Notes: generated from the sequence alone by a model not told the origin. 64,000 nucleotides of DNA from Petrosia ficiformis (GCA_947044365.1 OX345641.1:328501-392500); one strand, 5' to 3'; counted from the stretch's first letter, positions 1 through 18,728 are shown. A program made the numbers and translations.

Positions 1-71
1 CATGTATATATATTATATATATACATGTATATATATATACATAATATATTATATTATATATAATTTTACAG

Positions 72-3915
<3,844 letters not shown>

Positions 3916-4139
3916 AATAGAATCATGTGATTTCTAATCACATGATTTGTGTCCTAGTTCATCACTAATTTGAAATTGAAACTGTTTTTTCTTAATTTTG
4001 ATAATTTTAATTTCTTAATTAGTTTATAAAGTAGAGAATATTATAATATTGTGATATTCAGAGAGAGGGGAGGGGGGAGGGAGATGGAGAAGGTTGAAAA
4101 TATGGATGAAAAGAGGGAGTGAAGAGGTGGTTAGTGCTT

Positions 4140-4345
4140 CATGTAGTACATGGAAGTATTAGAACATATATGGTACTATACTACAATACAATGATAACAG
4201 ACCCTATCCCTAGTGTACTAGCTACCATATATACTCTAATTATTAGAGTATAAATTGTACTATACAATACAATGATCACAGACCCTATCCTTAGGTTAGA
4301 AGTGTACTAGCTAAGTGTAGTACCATATATACTCTAATTATCTCA
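4140..4345. repeat. Duplicated segment with CCATATATACTCTAATTA ends
   Basis: Two diverged copies of a roughly 100-bp segment lie in tandem. Each contains ACAATACAATGAT, CAGACCCTATCC and a terminal TACCATATATACTCTAATTA. The same terminal motif recurs at about 48985 and as inverted ends at 49068-49166, which suggests a small dispersed element. Apart from this and a G/A-rich run near 4055-4100, I see nothing between the RPN2 stop (3915) and the PEF1 stop (4748). Confidence 0.6.
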
Positions 4346-4747
4346 GAAAGGCTTACATGAAGCATGAACCGAGAGAGAGTAGGGAGAGGCTGGCAAAAGA
4401 TGCGAGGAAAGTACTTTACACACGACATCTGGTATGCTGTTCATATTCAGTCTGTTATTAACCCTAACCACATCATATATAGACAGGAGCTGAAAGTCAC
4501 TAGAATCATTTAGTAGTGAATGTAAAATTGAACCCAAAAATCAGCTTTGTAACCATGGCAACAGCAATCAGCAAAATATTTGTCTGGTGATATACAAAGG
4601 TTTAATTAAATTTAAACATTAATTTTGAACAAAAGAACTTCAGAAATAATTAACACAATCAAAAGATAAATTAATGATGTAATTTAAATCATTATACATG
4701 TATTTATATAGCTGTTGTATTGGTTCTCTTCCTCAATGTAATATTTC

Positions 4748-7052
4748 TCATGGTTTATTGCTAATGGCCATTGTCATGAAATCCTCATAGTTAACTTGAA
4801 TGGTACCATCCAGATTACTATCACGAACTTTGAATGCGTCAGTTAGTGATCGTAACATGACACAGCTCTGTATAAAATCATCAAATTTGAGACTGCGCTT
4901 TTCCTGTCTGTCAAACCGTACAACAACCATTTGACAAAATGGTTGACTCACTCTGAACCCCATTTCATTGTAAGCTATGAGAGAGAATGACAGTTAAATT
5001 CATCACCATGGTTACAAGCTGGAATACTGTTATCAATAAAGTCAATACAGTTGTCGAGTTAAACTAAGCTCATTATATATTCATAGTTATAAAGTGCTAT
5101 TAGTATGGGTTCAATCACCATGGTAACAACAAGCTTTATCTGCACATTTCTAATGAGTTCAGTTAACTCGAAAGCATACTAATTAATTATATGTCACTTC
5201 CAGACAGTTATCTACAAGCGTCAGGTTAGAGAGATAGATAGATGGATAGATAGATAGATAGATGGATAGATAGATGGATAGATGGATAGATGGATAGATA
5301 GATAGATAGTATTACCTGTAAATAGTTCATGAGCATCAATATTACCAGACCTGTCTCTATCATATCGATCAAACACACCTTTCCATTGATTTATATAAAG
5401 CCATAGTTGTTGAAACTCATTTAAGTCTATTGTACCATTGTTGTCACGATCAAATATACCTAGTGTTACCATGGTAACAAGATGATGATAATTGTGTATA
5501 GAAAGATAGATAAATGTATGTTAATGTATATAAATGCTTATATGGCACACCATTGGCCCAAAGAGCTTCTTATTTGGGCCAGATGGCACAGTTAATTATG
5601 ATTATATTGTCACTGATGGATGCACTAACTCTATCAAGATGTATTCTCAATGGTGCACACACTAACCATTGTTGAGCCAATTTGACCCATGCTTCAAAAC
5701 ATATCAAAATATACCAAAAGCTCTGAATGGAATACACACATGCTTAAAGGAAAATCAATACTCATTCGGATGTTATGAAGCTGTAAAGTGACAAGTGATG
5801 AGATACCAGTAACAAGGAATTGAACCCATGGCCTGTTCAACACAACCAAGTATTTAAGAATGTCATTCTCCAAGCGGTCCATTTTTGCAAGTAACACAGG
5901 TATTAGCATGTGTATTGTATGTACAGAGAGGTTGGTGACTTGTAGCTGTGAGGTTGGTCAATCAGCCCCTAATATTAGATTGATCTTGCAGAATACCAAA
6001 TTTCATTGCTTTCCACTACAAAATGGCTAAAAAACAAACATTCTTTCTCCAAATGTGTGGTTCACTAACACATGTACTACATTCGTACAGAAGTACTCCC
6101 TCACCTATCATTAGTCTACAGGTCTCTGCATTAAAATGAGACCAATTACCATTAGTCAAAGCTTGTTGAAGTTCATGAGCTGTTATCTGTCCACTGTGAT
6201 CAGCATCTACAGCTTGAAACCAAGAATAAATGGAAGGATCTATACCGGGAGGGCAACCTCCGGGACCTTGAGGTGGCTGACCATAACCACCACCTAAAAA
6301 TAATAATAATAGGTAAGTACCATAGATAACGAAGTTATCAATTATTAATTGATATACATATACACAGATACAAACACAGTTAACATAAATTATTAATAAT
6401 AATTATTTATTAGTGTTACTATAACAACAGGATTACAATTTAGTATATATGCCATAGCAACAAAGGCATGGTCTACCAAACTATAGGGCCCTGCAACTAC
6501 CTCTATTAGGGTCTTGTGTTTTTAAAACCCTAACCTTCCCCATGATAGAGGTGTAGCCTCTATGGTTCAGTGGACCAAACCCTTGTCACTGTAGCATATA
6601 TTAATTACAAAACATGAACTTCACTTGTACTGGACTATGTAGTTTCTCAAAGTTTTCGCTGTAATATATAATAATTATAAAAAATACTAAAAATGGTGAC
6701 TAACAGTGTCCTTAGTTAGTTATAGTTAGTCATACTAAAACAACACCTAGTATTTACCTTGTGGTGGATATCCAGTTCCAGGCCCTCCATAACCTCTAGG
6801 AGGAGGTTGCTGGCCATAGCCTCCAGGAGGAAGTTGCTGGCCATATCCTCCAGGTGGTTGCTGGCCATATCCTCCAGGTGGTTGCTGGCCATATCCTGGC
6901 TGTTGCCCATAGCCTCCAGGAGGTTGCTGCCCATATCCTGGCTGTTGTCCATAGCCCCCTGGAGGTTGTTGCCCATAGGCCCCTGGAGGAGGCTGGCCAT
7001 ATCCTCCAGGACGTTGCTGCTGGTAAGAACCAGGAGGTTGACCATACGACAT
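4748..7052 (-). CDS. PEF1: Peflin, penta-EF-hand calcium-binding protein
   Basis: Penta-EF-hand protein. In animals peflin pairs with ALG-2 and acts at COPII sites as a calcium-responsive adaptor with CUL3-KLHL12. Four exons join in phase (6758-7052, 6105-6293, 5316-5459, 4748-4974) to give 284 residues, the same length as human peflin. Residues 1-100 are a Pro/Gly/Tyr/Gln-rich tail made of [12 protein letters not shown] repeats. EF-hand loops follow: [36 protein letters not shown], a degenerate fourth, and [10 protein letters not shown]. The wording around the hands ([22 protein letters not shown]) favours peflin over sorcin or ALG-2. The start at 7052 is the first ATG before the repeat tail. 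CAND1 ends 131 bp upstream on the same strand. Confidence 0.95.
5228..5312. repeat. GATA/GGAT tetranucleotide run in PEF1 intron
   Basis: A run of GATAGATAGATGGATA-type units immediately beside the donor of the exon 5316-5459. Confidence 0.9.
5535..5720. repeat. Dispersed repeat, copy 1 (in PEF1 intron)
   Basis: Shares GGCCCAAAG.GCTTCTTATTT, GTTAATTATGATTATATT, CACACAC.AACCA and GTTGAGCCAAT with 10203-10405 in the same orientation. The copies have diverged by substitutions and indels. Family unknown; not coding. Confidence 0.65.
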
Positions 7053-7182
7053 CTTGCACTGTAATGTTAATTAATATAAACCACACCTACTTTTCAAATT
7101 TAATTAATATAAGAATACAAACACAAAAACTACAAAAAATTTAATGTTCTCAATTAAATTTCAATAACCCCGCCCCCATTAA

Positions 7183-9770
7183 TTAACTCAAGTCCATAGC
7201 ATCATTTGATGAGACCACACCAGGTGAATCTTGTTGAACAGACTCGAACAGGGCCGCTGTGTCTGTATTAGATTTTATCTGATGTAGAAACTCCATTAGT
7301 TGTGGGTTCTTCTCTAAAGATTGAAATAATTAATTAGTACACATATTATTTAACCCCTTACTAACCAGCGTCAGGAATAGCCAGTAAAGCTGCTACTGTT
7401 CGTATAGCGGATCTCTTCATTTCTTCCTGTTTTTCAAATTCTTGTTTGACTGAATTAGCTTTCACACGAGACTGTACAGTAACACGAAGAGGTTCTACTA
7501 GTCTGTCAACACCTGTATATAGAATATGATAAATTAATTATAATTATTAACATGATAACATCTTACGTTGCAGAACAACGGAGGGTCTGAGATGAGAGAC
7601 TCGAACTAACAGTAAAAAGGTCAGCATCTATCAAAGAATATGATTACAAATGAATAGGGGTTGATGTTACCATAATTATAATAATTATTAATAATGCAAT
7701 ACTAATCATAGGGGTTTACCCTTATTATACTGGGAATCTAGATACTAATCATAGGGGTTACCCTAATATACTAATTATAGTAATCTAGATACTAATCATA
7801 GGGGTTTACCCTTATTATACTGGGAATCTAGATACTAATCATAGGGGTTACCCTAATATACTAATTATAGTAATCTAGATACTAATCATAGGGGTTTACC
7901 CTTATTATACTGGGCATCTAGATACTAATCATAGGGGTTACCCTAATATACTAATTATAGTAATCTAGATACTAATCATAGGGGTTTACCCTTATTGTAC
8001 TAATTATAGGAGTCTAGATACTAATCATAGGGGTTTACCCTTATTATACTAATTATAGGAGTCTAGATACTAATCATAGGGGTTTACCCTTATACTAATT
8101 ATAGGAGTCTAGATACTAATCATAGGGGTTTACCGTTATATATACACAAACATGTACCTTGATGTCATAATGATCTCGGAGGCCATCCTCAACATGATTC
8201 AAGAATTCAAATACATCGAGCCTATCAAGACATGTTTCTAATAGAGTATACATACATTCAAAAGCAGCTTTACGAAGATCTAATCCATCATCCACCGTAT
8301 GTTTGAATGGACCCATTTCTACCTGCCTAATTAACTCTTTCTATGAATAGATGAAAGGATGGAGGGATGGATGAATGGATGGATGGATGGAGGGATGGAT
8401 GAATGGATGGATGAATGAATGGATGGATGGATGGATAAAGGAATGGATGGATGGATGGACATGCATATACACAGACAGACAGACATGCACACATACAGTT
8501 ACTTACTCTAACTTTGGTTTCATTATATAGATTTGGTAATATCACATCTAATAGATCTCTTACTAAAGATGGTTTGTTATGAGCAGCTGAATTAAATGCC
8601 ACGAGAGCTACTCTACGTACATTCTATCCCAAGAGAGAGAGAAAAAGAGATTATAATACTTAACCCCTTCCTCACTCAATGGAATATATATTTAACCCCA
8701 TACTCACTCACCAGGTCAACATCAGATATTGCTATCATAAATTCTCCTATATATTTACAAAGTTGAGTATCAATTTCTTGTGGCTGATCTGATATCGTAT
8801 ATTTCAATGCTGTAATTACTGTAGACCTTACATGAGGTGACTCAGAACTCAGGTTTTCCTGTGGGATATATACAGTTATGTCAATAAAATGTCACCATAC
8901 AGTACAGTAATTACCTTAGTTCTACTGTCAGTATAGTATAGTAATTACTGTCTCACTACTGTGGTGTTGAATTGACAAGTACACCAATTACTGTTAAAAC
9001 TACTGTTGAACTACTGTAGTGTGATAATGAAACTACTGAGTAATTACTGTACTGTATGGTGACGTTTTATTGACATATACTGTATACAGTTATGTCTATC
9101 TATCTGTCCATCCACTTGTTAATTTGTCTGATAATATTGGTCCAGTCAACCTAGAATTATAATGCCTGTCTATTCCATTCGTCCAGACGTCCATCTATCC
9201 ACTCATCCATCCATCTTTCCACATACTCTTAATAATGGTAATAATGTTGATGGTTCCACTAGCGTTAATTTCCCAACACACTCAGCAACTACATTACGAG
9301 TTCCTTCCTCAGTACTCTGAAAATGTTGGAACAGAACTTCCCTATAGATACAAAAGAGAATACTATAATTGTATTGTAATGAGTATCTCTGTATACTATA
9401 ATGAGTATCTCTGTATACTAATGAGTATCTCTGTATACTATAATGAGTATCTCTGTATAGTAATGAGTATCTCTGTATACTATAACGAGTATCTCAGTAT
9501 ATTATAATGAGTATCTCTGTATATTATAATGAGTATCTCTGTATACTATAATGAGTATCTCTGATAAATATAATTCTGTTTCATTAACTTACCAGATATT
9601 ACCAACATGAGTTTTAAGGGGCTCTTCCTCTTTACTATCTTTAGTACTGTAACAACTAATAATCTCTTTTAATGAATGTAATAACAGGTATTGTCTCTTT
9701 GGAATAGTTTGTATCTCTGATAATATGAATGGAAGGTATGTATTCAGGTTACCAGCACAAACACAACCTA

Positions 9771-9802
<32 letters not shown>

Positions 9803-9900
9803 ATAGATAGACAGATAGATAGACAGATAGATAGAAAGTAGATAGATATATGTAGAAAATAATTATGGAAGGTTGAGATTACTAGCACAAACTCAACCTA

Positions 9901-9938
<38 letters not shown>

Positions 9939-12900
9939 GGATGTAGAAAATAATTATGGAAGGGTTGAGATTACTAGCATAAACTCAACCTAATAGATAG
10001 ATAGATAGATACATACATAGATAATACCTGATACGTAAATAGATAGATAGATACATACATAGACAATACCTAAAGCATATGAAGCGGCAGATCTTATTTC
10101 TTCACTAGGTGAGTTAAACAACTGAATAATAACATCTTGAAGATTAGATATTGAACTCAAATCACTATAGAAATAATAATAATAAAATATCAGTGTTTTT
10201 GATAAGCTCATACGGTGCACCATCGGCCCAAAGGGCTTCTTATTTGGCACTGCACAGTTCTCTCTTTAAGCCAGATGGAGCAGTTAATTATGATTATATT
10301 ATCACTAACAGCATTAACTGTTTGTTAATTGGCTCAACATGTATTCCCAATGGAACACACACCAACCACTGTTGAGCCAATCTGGCCCATGTTTCAAAAA
10401 CTATGATTACTATTATTATTATTATTATAGCCCGTAGGGCCATCCCTATGATTGCTTCCCCACGGGTTCGATGTATGTTTATATATATATATATATATTT
10501 TTTCCTTGTGTCCACTTCGCGAGCATGTGTTGTATACGTAGTTAAGGAAATTGTGTCATTCCAGGGGGGGGGGTCGGTCAATTAATGGGCGTGGCACATA
10601 ATAGAACGCGTGCTCGAACTCAGCAGAAAGAAAGCTTCTTGTAGCTTACATAGAATTAGAAACTGGAACTACTAGCTAACTATTCTACCTGAAATATATT
10701 CCTAAAGTTCTACAAGATTCTTTAAAAGGTAAAGAGAGTAGATAATCAAAATAATAACTATAATAGGCTGTTGTGTTTCAGGCATGATAAAGTCAGCCAT
10801 GATTACTGAATGCTGGACACCATAAAGCAATCATAGGGATACTTTTTTTTCTCTATATACACTTGTTATTATTATTATTATTATTAACTCACATGTGTTT
10901 GCCAATCTCTCCAATAGCAAATAATGCTAAATGTTTTTTTGGTTCATCCAAATCAGGAGACTACATAACAAATTAATTCATATTGTTACATGTCACATGA
11001 CAGTCAGCTGACCTCAATATCCTTGACAAACTTTCGTATCACTGGTATTGTTTTGTTTGGAAGTGCAAAACATATTGCCGCTATACAACGAGAAACACTC
11101 TGGAATGCCTATTAGAGGGTCACATGATAGTCACATGACAATTAGATGTACATGTACAATGTATTAGTCACATGACACACCTGTCTATGAAGAGTCAATG
11201 GAGTAGACATTGGTGCCGATTCCAACTGTGACGACTCAATTCTCTCAGTAAGCATCTAGAAAACAAAAGCCTCATTCCAATACCAGTATGGGTTTCAGTC
11301 TATAGACATACATACCTCGAACATATCTTGGAATTGTAAACCTGGTTGATCCAGTTTTACTAGTTGTGAGAAGAAACTAGCCACAGTGTTGAGAGCATTA
11401 CCTATAGGATTATAATACTGGTAATATATACAGGTTGTATAATGATTGGTTCATTACCTTGTAATAATGATGATAATAATAATATCATTATATTTGGTAG
11501 AATAGCTGGTTTGATCTTTTATAAATAAAAATATATAATTATTATCATATAACATTTGAAAATGGAGGAATAGACTTGAGTTCATTGATGTTAATATAAT
11601 ATACCTTATCTCATTAACAAATCGTGGAGTAAGTCTTTCATTCATTAGTTGTTAAAGGATTAATATATCAAGTCATTTGTTATAATAATCAGTTGTTAAA
11701 GGGTTAATATATTAAGTCATTTGTTAGAATAATCAGTTGTTAAAGGGTTAATATATTAAGTCATTTGTTATAATAATCAGTTGTTAAAGGGTTAATATAT
11801 TAAGTCATTTGTTAGAATAATCCGTTGTTAAAGGGTTAATATATTAAGTCATTTGTTAGAATAATCAGTTGTTAAAGGGTTAATATATTAAGTCATTTGT
11901 TATAATAATCAGTTGTTAAAGGGTTAATATATTAAGTCATTTGTTAGAATAATCAGTTGTTAAAGGGTTAATATATTAAGTCATTTGTTATAATAATCAG
12001 TTGTTAAAGGGTTAATATATTAAGTCATTTGTTATAATAATTAGTTGTTAAAGGGTTAATATATCTGTAACTCACCCCATTAACAGATTGTGGACTAACG
12101 GACATTACAGAACACAACAATGATAATACTTGTTGAGATATATGAAGATCATGATCACTAATCAACAGAGTCAGTTCCACTAGTATATCATTTATTAGTG
12201 TCTCGGGAATAGCTAGAGGAGGTTAAAATAGATAGATAGATGGATGGATAGAGGGACGAATGGATGGATTGATGGATGGATAGATAGATGAATGGATGGA
12301 TGGATGGATGGATAGATGGATGGATGGATGGATAGATAGACGAATGGATGGATGGATGGATAAATAGATGAATGGATGGATGGATGGATGGATGAATGGA
12401 TGGATAGATAGATATATGATGGATAGATAGATGAATGGATGGATGGATGGATAGATAGATATATGAATGGATGGATGGATGGATAGATGAATGGATGGAT
12501 GGATGGATGGATAGATAGATGGATGGATAGATAGATGGATGGATTGATGGATAGATGGATGGATGGATAGATGAATGGATGGATGGATGGATGGATGGAT
12601 GGATAGATAGATAGATATATGAATGGATGGATGGATGGATAGATGAATGGATGGATGGATGGATGGATAGATAGATGGATGGATAGATAGATGGATGGAT
12701 TGATGGATAGATGGATGGATGGATAGATGAATGGATGGATGGATGGATGGATAGATAGATGGATGGATGGATGGATAGATGGATGGATAGATGAATGAAT
12801 GGATGGATGGATGGATGGATTGATGGATAGATGAATGGATGGATGGATGGATGGATGGATAGATAGACGAATGGATGGATGGATGGATAAATAGATGAAT

Positions 12901-13445
12901 GGATGGATGGATGGATGGATGGATGGATGAATGGATGGATAGATAGATATATGATGGATAGATAGATGAATGGATGGATGGATGGATAGATGAATGGATG
13001 GATAGAGGGACGAATGGATGGATGAATGGATGGATGGTATCACTCACAATAACATATTAGTAGTTGATTGAGACACACAAGAGTAGCCAGTCTTAGATCA
13101 CGATGATTCTTTCTCAGAAATGAAGCCAACAAAGGAACAATATCTGCCTGTGTGATGTAATATGATGTATTATTACATGTAGGTCATAAATGTGTACTTA
13201 CCTGAATTAATGAGATATCGATCTTTAATGGTGACCTGTGAGGTTTGAAAAGTGTGATAAATGATGTAAATTTTCAACAGATACTATGTGACAGTGAAAA
13301 TGTGTGATAAGTGACCTTGATATCATAGTGATAGTGTGTGTTTGATAAGTGACCTTGATATCATAGTGATAGTGTGTGTGTGTGTGTGTGTGTGATAGTG
13401 ATCTTGTGATAGTGTGTTTGATAAGTGACCTTGATATCATAGTGA

Positions 13446-13489
<44 letters not shown>

Positions 13490-16400
13490 TAGTGATCTTG
13501 TGATAGTGTGTGTTTGTTAAGTGACCTTGATATCATAGTGTTTTGTGGGTGTGTGTGTGTGTGTGTGTGTGTGTGATGGTGATCTTGTGATAGTGTGTGT
13601 GTGAAAGTGACCTTGATATCATAGTGATAGCTCGTACAGTAGTTAATCTTGTTATTTCATTTTTTAATCTGCTAACATACACAGGAAGACACTCGGGTAG
13701 TTTATCAACAAGTATATCACCAAGATTAGCAATCACCTGACCCCTAATGATAATAATAATTATTATAATAATTATTTAACTATTTATTAGTGTTTTAGTT
13801 AACTATAACTATAACTAAATTACAAGTCTACAATAGGGATGGGCGATTATGAAAATATGAGTCAACGATTATTGTCTGTGCGAGTATCACGATTATTGCA
13901 ATTATTGGCTACCTTACATATGTATGTAGATTTCATTCAAAAATCAAATTGATACCTTTTATTTGTTGAGTAAACAATGTTGAAAAATTGATTTAGATGT
14001 GATAGTACTGAAAACTTGAAGTTATGGCACAATAATCATTATTTTTGTGACCACGATTTGGCAATATTTAGACGATATGATTATCACAGGAAATTTTAAT
14101 CACAATTATCACGATAATCAAAATATTGCCCATCCCTAGTCTACTACACAATGTAACTAACTAGAATGAAGATTGGCACTTTTAGTTAGTTAACTAAAAC
14201 CCTTTTAGTAAGCCCAATATTGTTTTAGTTAAATAACTATAACGATAAACTAGACATACTATAACTATAACTAAAAGTGGTCATTACTGTCATACTAAAC
14301 AATCTCTCTTACATTGATGTGATAGCTCTTTCTTTAACTTCTTGATCAATATCTGAAGCAGTAAGTCTCTTCATTGCCGATTCATATATATCATTAGCAT
14401 ATGGCTTGAAATCAAAATCACATGTTTCATCTATTTAAGATAAATAGATAGATAGATAGAGATCACATACATTAAATGGATGGATAGATAAATAGATAGA
14501 TAGAGCATCACATACATTAAATAGATGGATAGATAAATAGATAGATAGAGCATCATATACATTAAATAGATGGATAGATAAATAGATAGATAGAGCATCA
14601 CATACATTAAATAGATGGATAGATAAATAGATAGATAGATAGAGATCACATACATTAAATGGATGGATAGATAAATAGATACATGTAGATAGATAGAGTA
14701 TCACATACATTAAATGGATGGATAGATAAATAGATAGATAGAGCATCATATACATTAAATAGATGGATAGATAAATAGATAGATAGAGCATCACATACAT
14801 TAAATAGATGGATAGATAAATAGATAGATAGATAGAGATCACATACATTAAATAGATGGATAGATAAATAGATAGATAGAGCATCACATACATTAAATAG
14901 ATGGATAGATAAATAGATAGATAGATAGAGATCACATACATTAAATGGATGGATAGATAAATAGATACATGTAGATAGATAGAGTATCACATACATTAAA
15001 TAGATAAATAGATAGATAAACCAACCGAGAGGACGAATAACTTTGACGATATTTTGCAAGACAAGCAGAGACTCTGACGTGATTTTATAGAAGCTATCAT
15101 CAACAGATTGTATAACAGCCTATAAGAAATGTTAACTAAAATAAGCCTAGTATTGTACTAACTATAATCCTTATTACAAGTTTAACTAAATGACAGGTCT
15201 GTTACAACTAAAACCACATTTAGTATGGTATTGCGATCCCCTGAGAGTTCCTAAATATATACACCTCTGGAATCATCAGCTACAGGGCCCAGAAGCCACA
15301 ACCACAAGAAGCAACTTCAGAGAGATTAGATTTAAACATTTTCGTGGAGGGGATGTCTCAGCCCACACCCGCTACAACAATTGGCCTTCACACATTCTTC
15401 AGTTATCTCCCTCCCAGTGGTGTGGAAACAGCCAGTCATACAGGACATTGTTCAATGAATGTCTGGTAAATTGAAACTAAACTCTATACAAAGTATATGG
15501 GGAGCAGGACAAGAGTGGTGAAAATAGGTCAAAATGTCCGGTAGTTGGCTCAATGTTTTCATACCCTTGCTCTCCCCCTCCATCTACATGTACATGTATA
15601 TGATTGCCTATACCAATATAGATAGGTCAACCTTGATGTGTGTATATAGTATTAGTACTCACTGATATTAATGTTACTATATAGGGATGAATAGAGACAG
15701 GTGAGTGGTGCATCAAGAGGGCATTTAAAAATACCAAGGCATCAATCTTCATATTGGAAGAAGCTGAACTGTCACTAAAAATATAACAAATCATGTGATA
15801 ATCATGTGATCATAATATACTCACTTAAGACAGTAGACTATACCAGGAACTAAAGATCCTATTTCATTTTCAAGAGACCCTGGGAGAATATGTACCAGAT
15901 CCGTTAACAGACCAAAACAACCCTAAGACAAAGAGAGACATAGAGAGAGATATATATATACACACATACAAATATACTTTCACTATGTTATCAACTTTCA
16001 TAATTATAGTACATGTACATGTGTATAAGTACATGTACATGCACTGTATGTACATGTATATAAGTACATGCAATGTATGTACATGTACATGTGTATGTAC
16101 ATGTATATAAGTACATGTACATGTACTGTATGTACATGTACATGTGTATGTACATAAGTACATGTACATGTACATATGTATGTACATGTATATACGTATA
16201 CAAGTATATACGTGTATTGTGCATACCTGTCTTGTTTTAATGCTCTTATCCTTCAATTGTTTATGTAATGCCTTCACTATACTGGATACTTGAGAATAAA
16301 GTAGTGATAATGGACTGAAGAACAAGAAATGATAACATGGAACAGACAAGAAATGAATTGTGATAACACACCCATAGACAGGAATATAAGACAGAATTGG

Positions 16401-18691
16401 TAAAAGGTGAAATAGGACTCAACCCCATGACCCTGGCCCAAAACAGGACTCAACCCCATGATCATGGCCCAAAATAGGACTCAACCCCATGACCCTGGCC
16501 CAAAACAGGACTCAAACCCATGACCCTGGCCCAAAACAGGTCTCACACCCATGACCCTGGCCCAAAACAGGACTCAACCCCATGACCCTGGCCCAAAACA
16601 GGTCTCACACCCATGACCCTGGCCCAAAACAGGACTCAACCCCATGACCCTGGCCCAAAACAGGTCTCAAACCCATGACCCTGGCCCAAACAGGACACGA
16701 CCCTATGACCCAATACCTCTCACTAGTATCCATTAACTCTTGTTCACTAGATCCTAAGGTACGTAGAGAAGATTTTGTGATTAGCAGAAGAGTACGATAA
16801 GCTTGAAATATATCGGCTTTAACATTCTCCTCGCGTTCTATTTAATATAAATAGAAACATGTAACCCTTTAGATAACAGACAGATAAATGGACTGACCTT
16901 TGAATCTTGCAATCAATACTGGAGATATTGTAGAATAGAAATCAGTTAACATATCTGGTCGTGCTAATAGAACGGCAGAGACACATTTAGCAGCTGCTCT
17001 TCTAACCTTCCAACTAACATCATCATCATCACTATAACTATCATCTTCCTCCCTGAGAGGAGAGGGAGTGAGAGAGGAATAAGTGGTGAGGAGAGGATGA
17101 GAGAGGAATGAGTGGTGAGGAGAGGGAGTGAGAGAGGAATGAGTGGTGAGGAGAGGATGAGAGAGGAATGAGTGGTGAGGAGAGGGAGTGAGAGAGGAAT
17201 GAGTGGTGAGGAGAGGGAGTGAGAGAGGAATGAGTGGTGAGGAGAGGATGAGAGAGGAATGAGTGGTGAGGAGAGGATGAGAGAGGAATGAGTGGTGAGG
17301 AGAGGGAGTGAGAGAGGAATGAGTGGTGAGGAGAGGATGAGAGAGGAATGAGTGGTGAGGAGAGTGAGTGAGAGAGGAATGAGTGAGGAATGAGTGGTGG
17401 GAGAGGATAGTGTGGCGAGGGAGTGAGAGAGGAATGAGTGGCGAGGGAGGGAGAGAGAGGAATGAGTGGTGAGGAGAGTGAGTGAGAGAGGAATGAGTGA
17501 GGAATGAGTGGTGGGAGAGGATAGTGTGGCGAGGGAGTGAGAGAGGAATGAGTGGCGAGGGAGGGAGAGAGAAAGTGGAGTATGATAGACAGGTGCATGT
17601 AGGTGTGAGGAAGGAGGGAGGACTGAATTAGACCACAATTTTGAGGTACATGTAGTTTAGTATATAAGCCCCTCCTCCATTTTGAGAAGAAGGCTCAAAT
17701 CACTTCTAGACACTTCCTCTAAAGTTAACTTATCAATATGGAGGAGAGACTAACACGATAGACTATATTATAGATGAGTAGAGGTGAGAGAAAGGGAGAT
17801 GGGACATACTCATCAGTATCATCAGTTTCCATTGCTTCTTCTTCGTCATCCTCTTCTTCGTCATAATTATAATTAGGATCATGTGACAACAAACCAAGAC
17901 ACACCTTAATAATCTGAGGAGTGAGTGAGTGAATGAGATTTGTATATGATTCATCTATCTATCTATCCATCCATCCATCTATCTATCTATCTATCTATCT
18001 ATTATTACCTCATTTATATTGGGAGATATTTCTCTGAAGCAAACCAACACTTCAAATGACTATAAAATGAAATGTAATCATTATAATTAGATAATTTAGG
18101 GGGTGTGGTTACCTGTAGACACGCCTCCTTCAGTTCGTCATCTTCTGATGTAACAAAATACATCAGTAATGGAAGAATTGATGAGAGATAGGCATTGATT
18201 CTTTGTCCAGACTGACGACTGGAGATAAAAGTTACATGAAGGATAGATGGATGTATAGAAATGTACATGTAAATGTATATGTAGATGTATGAATGGATAG
18301 ATAGATGTATAGATGGATGATTGACATATAGATAAATGTACATGTATATACAGATGTATATATATATATATAGATGGATGATATGTAGATAGATGTACAA
18401 ATGGATAGATAGATGTATGGATGTACAGATAGATAGATATACAGATACCCTTAAATAGATGGATGGATAGATAGATAGCTGGATAGATAGATGGATGGAT
18501 GAAGACACATGTACATGTAGATGGATAGATATGTAAATAGACTTACCCGATGGCACCAACACATTGAAGGAAAGTACGTACATTAGCAAGTGAGGACATT
18601 GATTTCTGTTCATCAGTTAGTCTCTTCAATACTTGAGTCAATAGTACATCATATAAATCTTGTTGACAACAGGCCGATAAATAACCTAAAC

Positions 18692-18728
<37 letters not shown>

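Noticed and set aside
4343..4537. 64-codon minus-strand frame MGSILHSLL...
   Set aside because: Short, no recognisable domain, no splice partners in phase with PEF1; background frame.
7690..8140. Telomere-like GGGGTTTACCC repeats
   Set aside because: The unit is a long intronic minisatellite with only a coincidental GGGGTTTACCC string; no TTAGGG tract.
12213..13047. Two open frames of over 270 codons rich in IHPS
   Set aside because: They are translations of GGAT/GATA tetranucleotides in a CAND1 intron; adjacent exon 19 hits a stop right after its donor in the coding frame.
15190..15474. 94-codon plus-strand frame in CAND1 intron 14
   Set aside because: No homology recognised, antisense within an intron, unremarkable composition.
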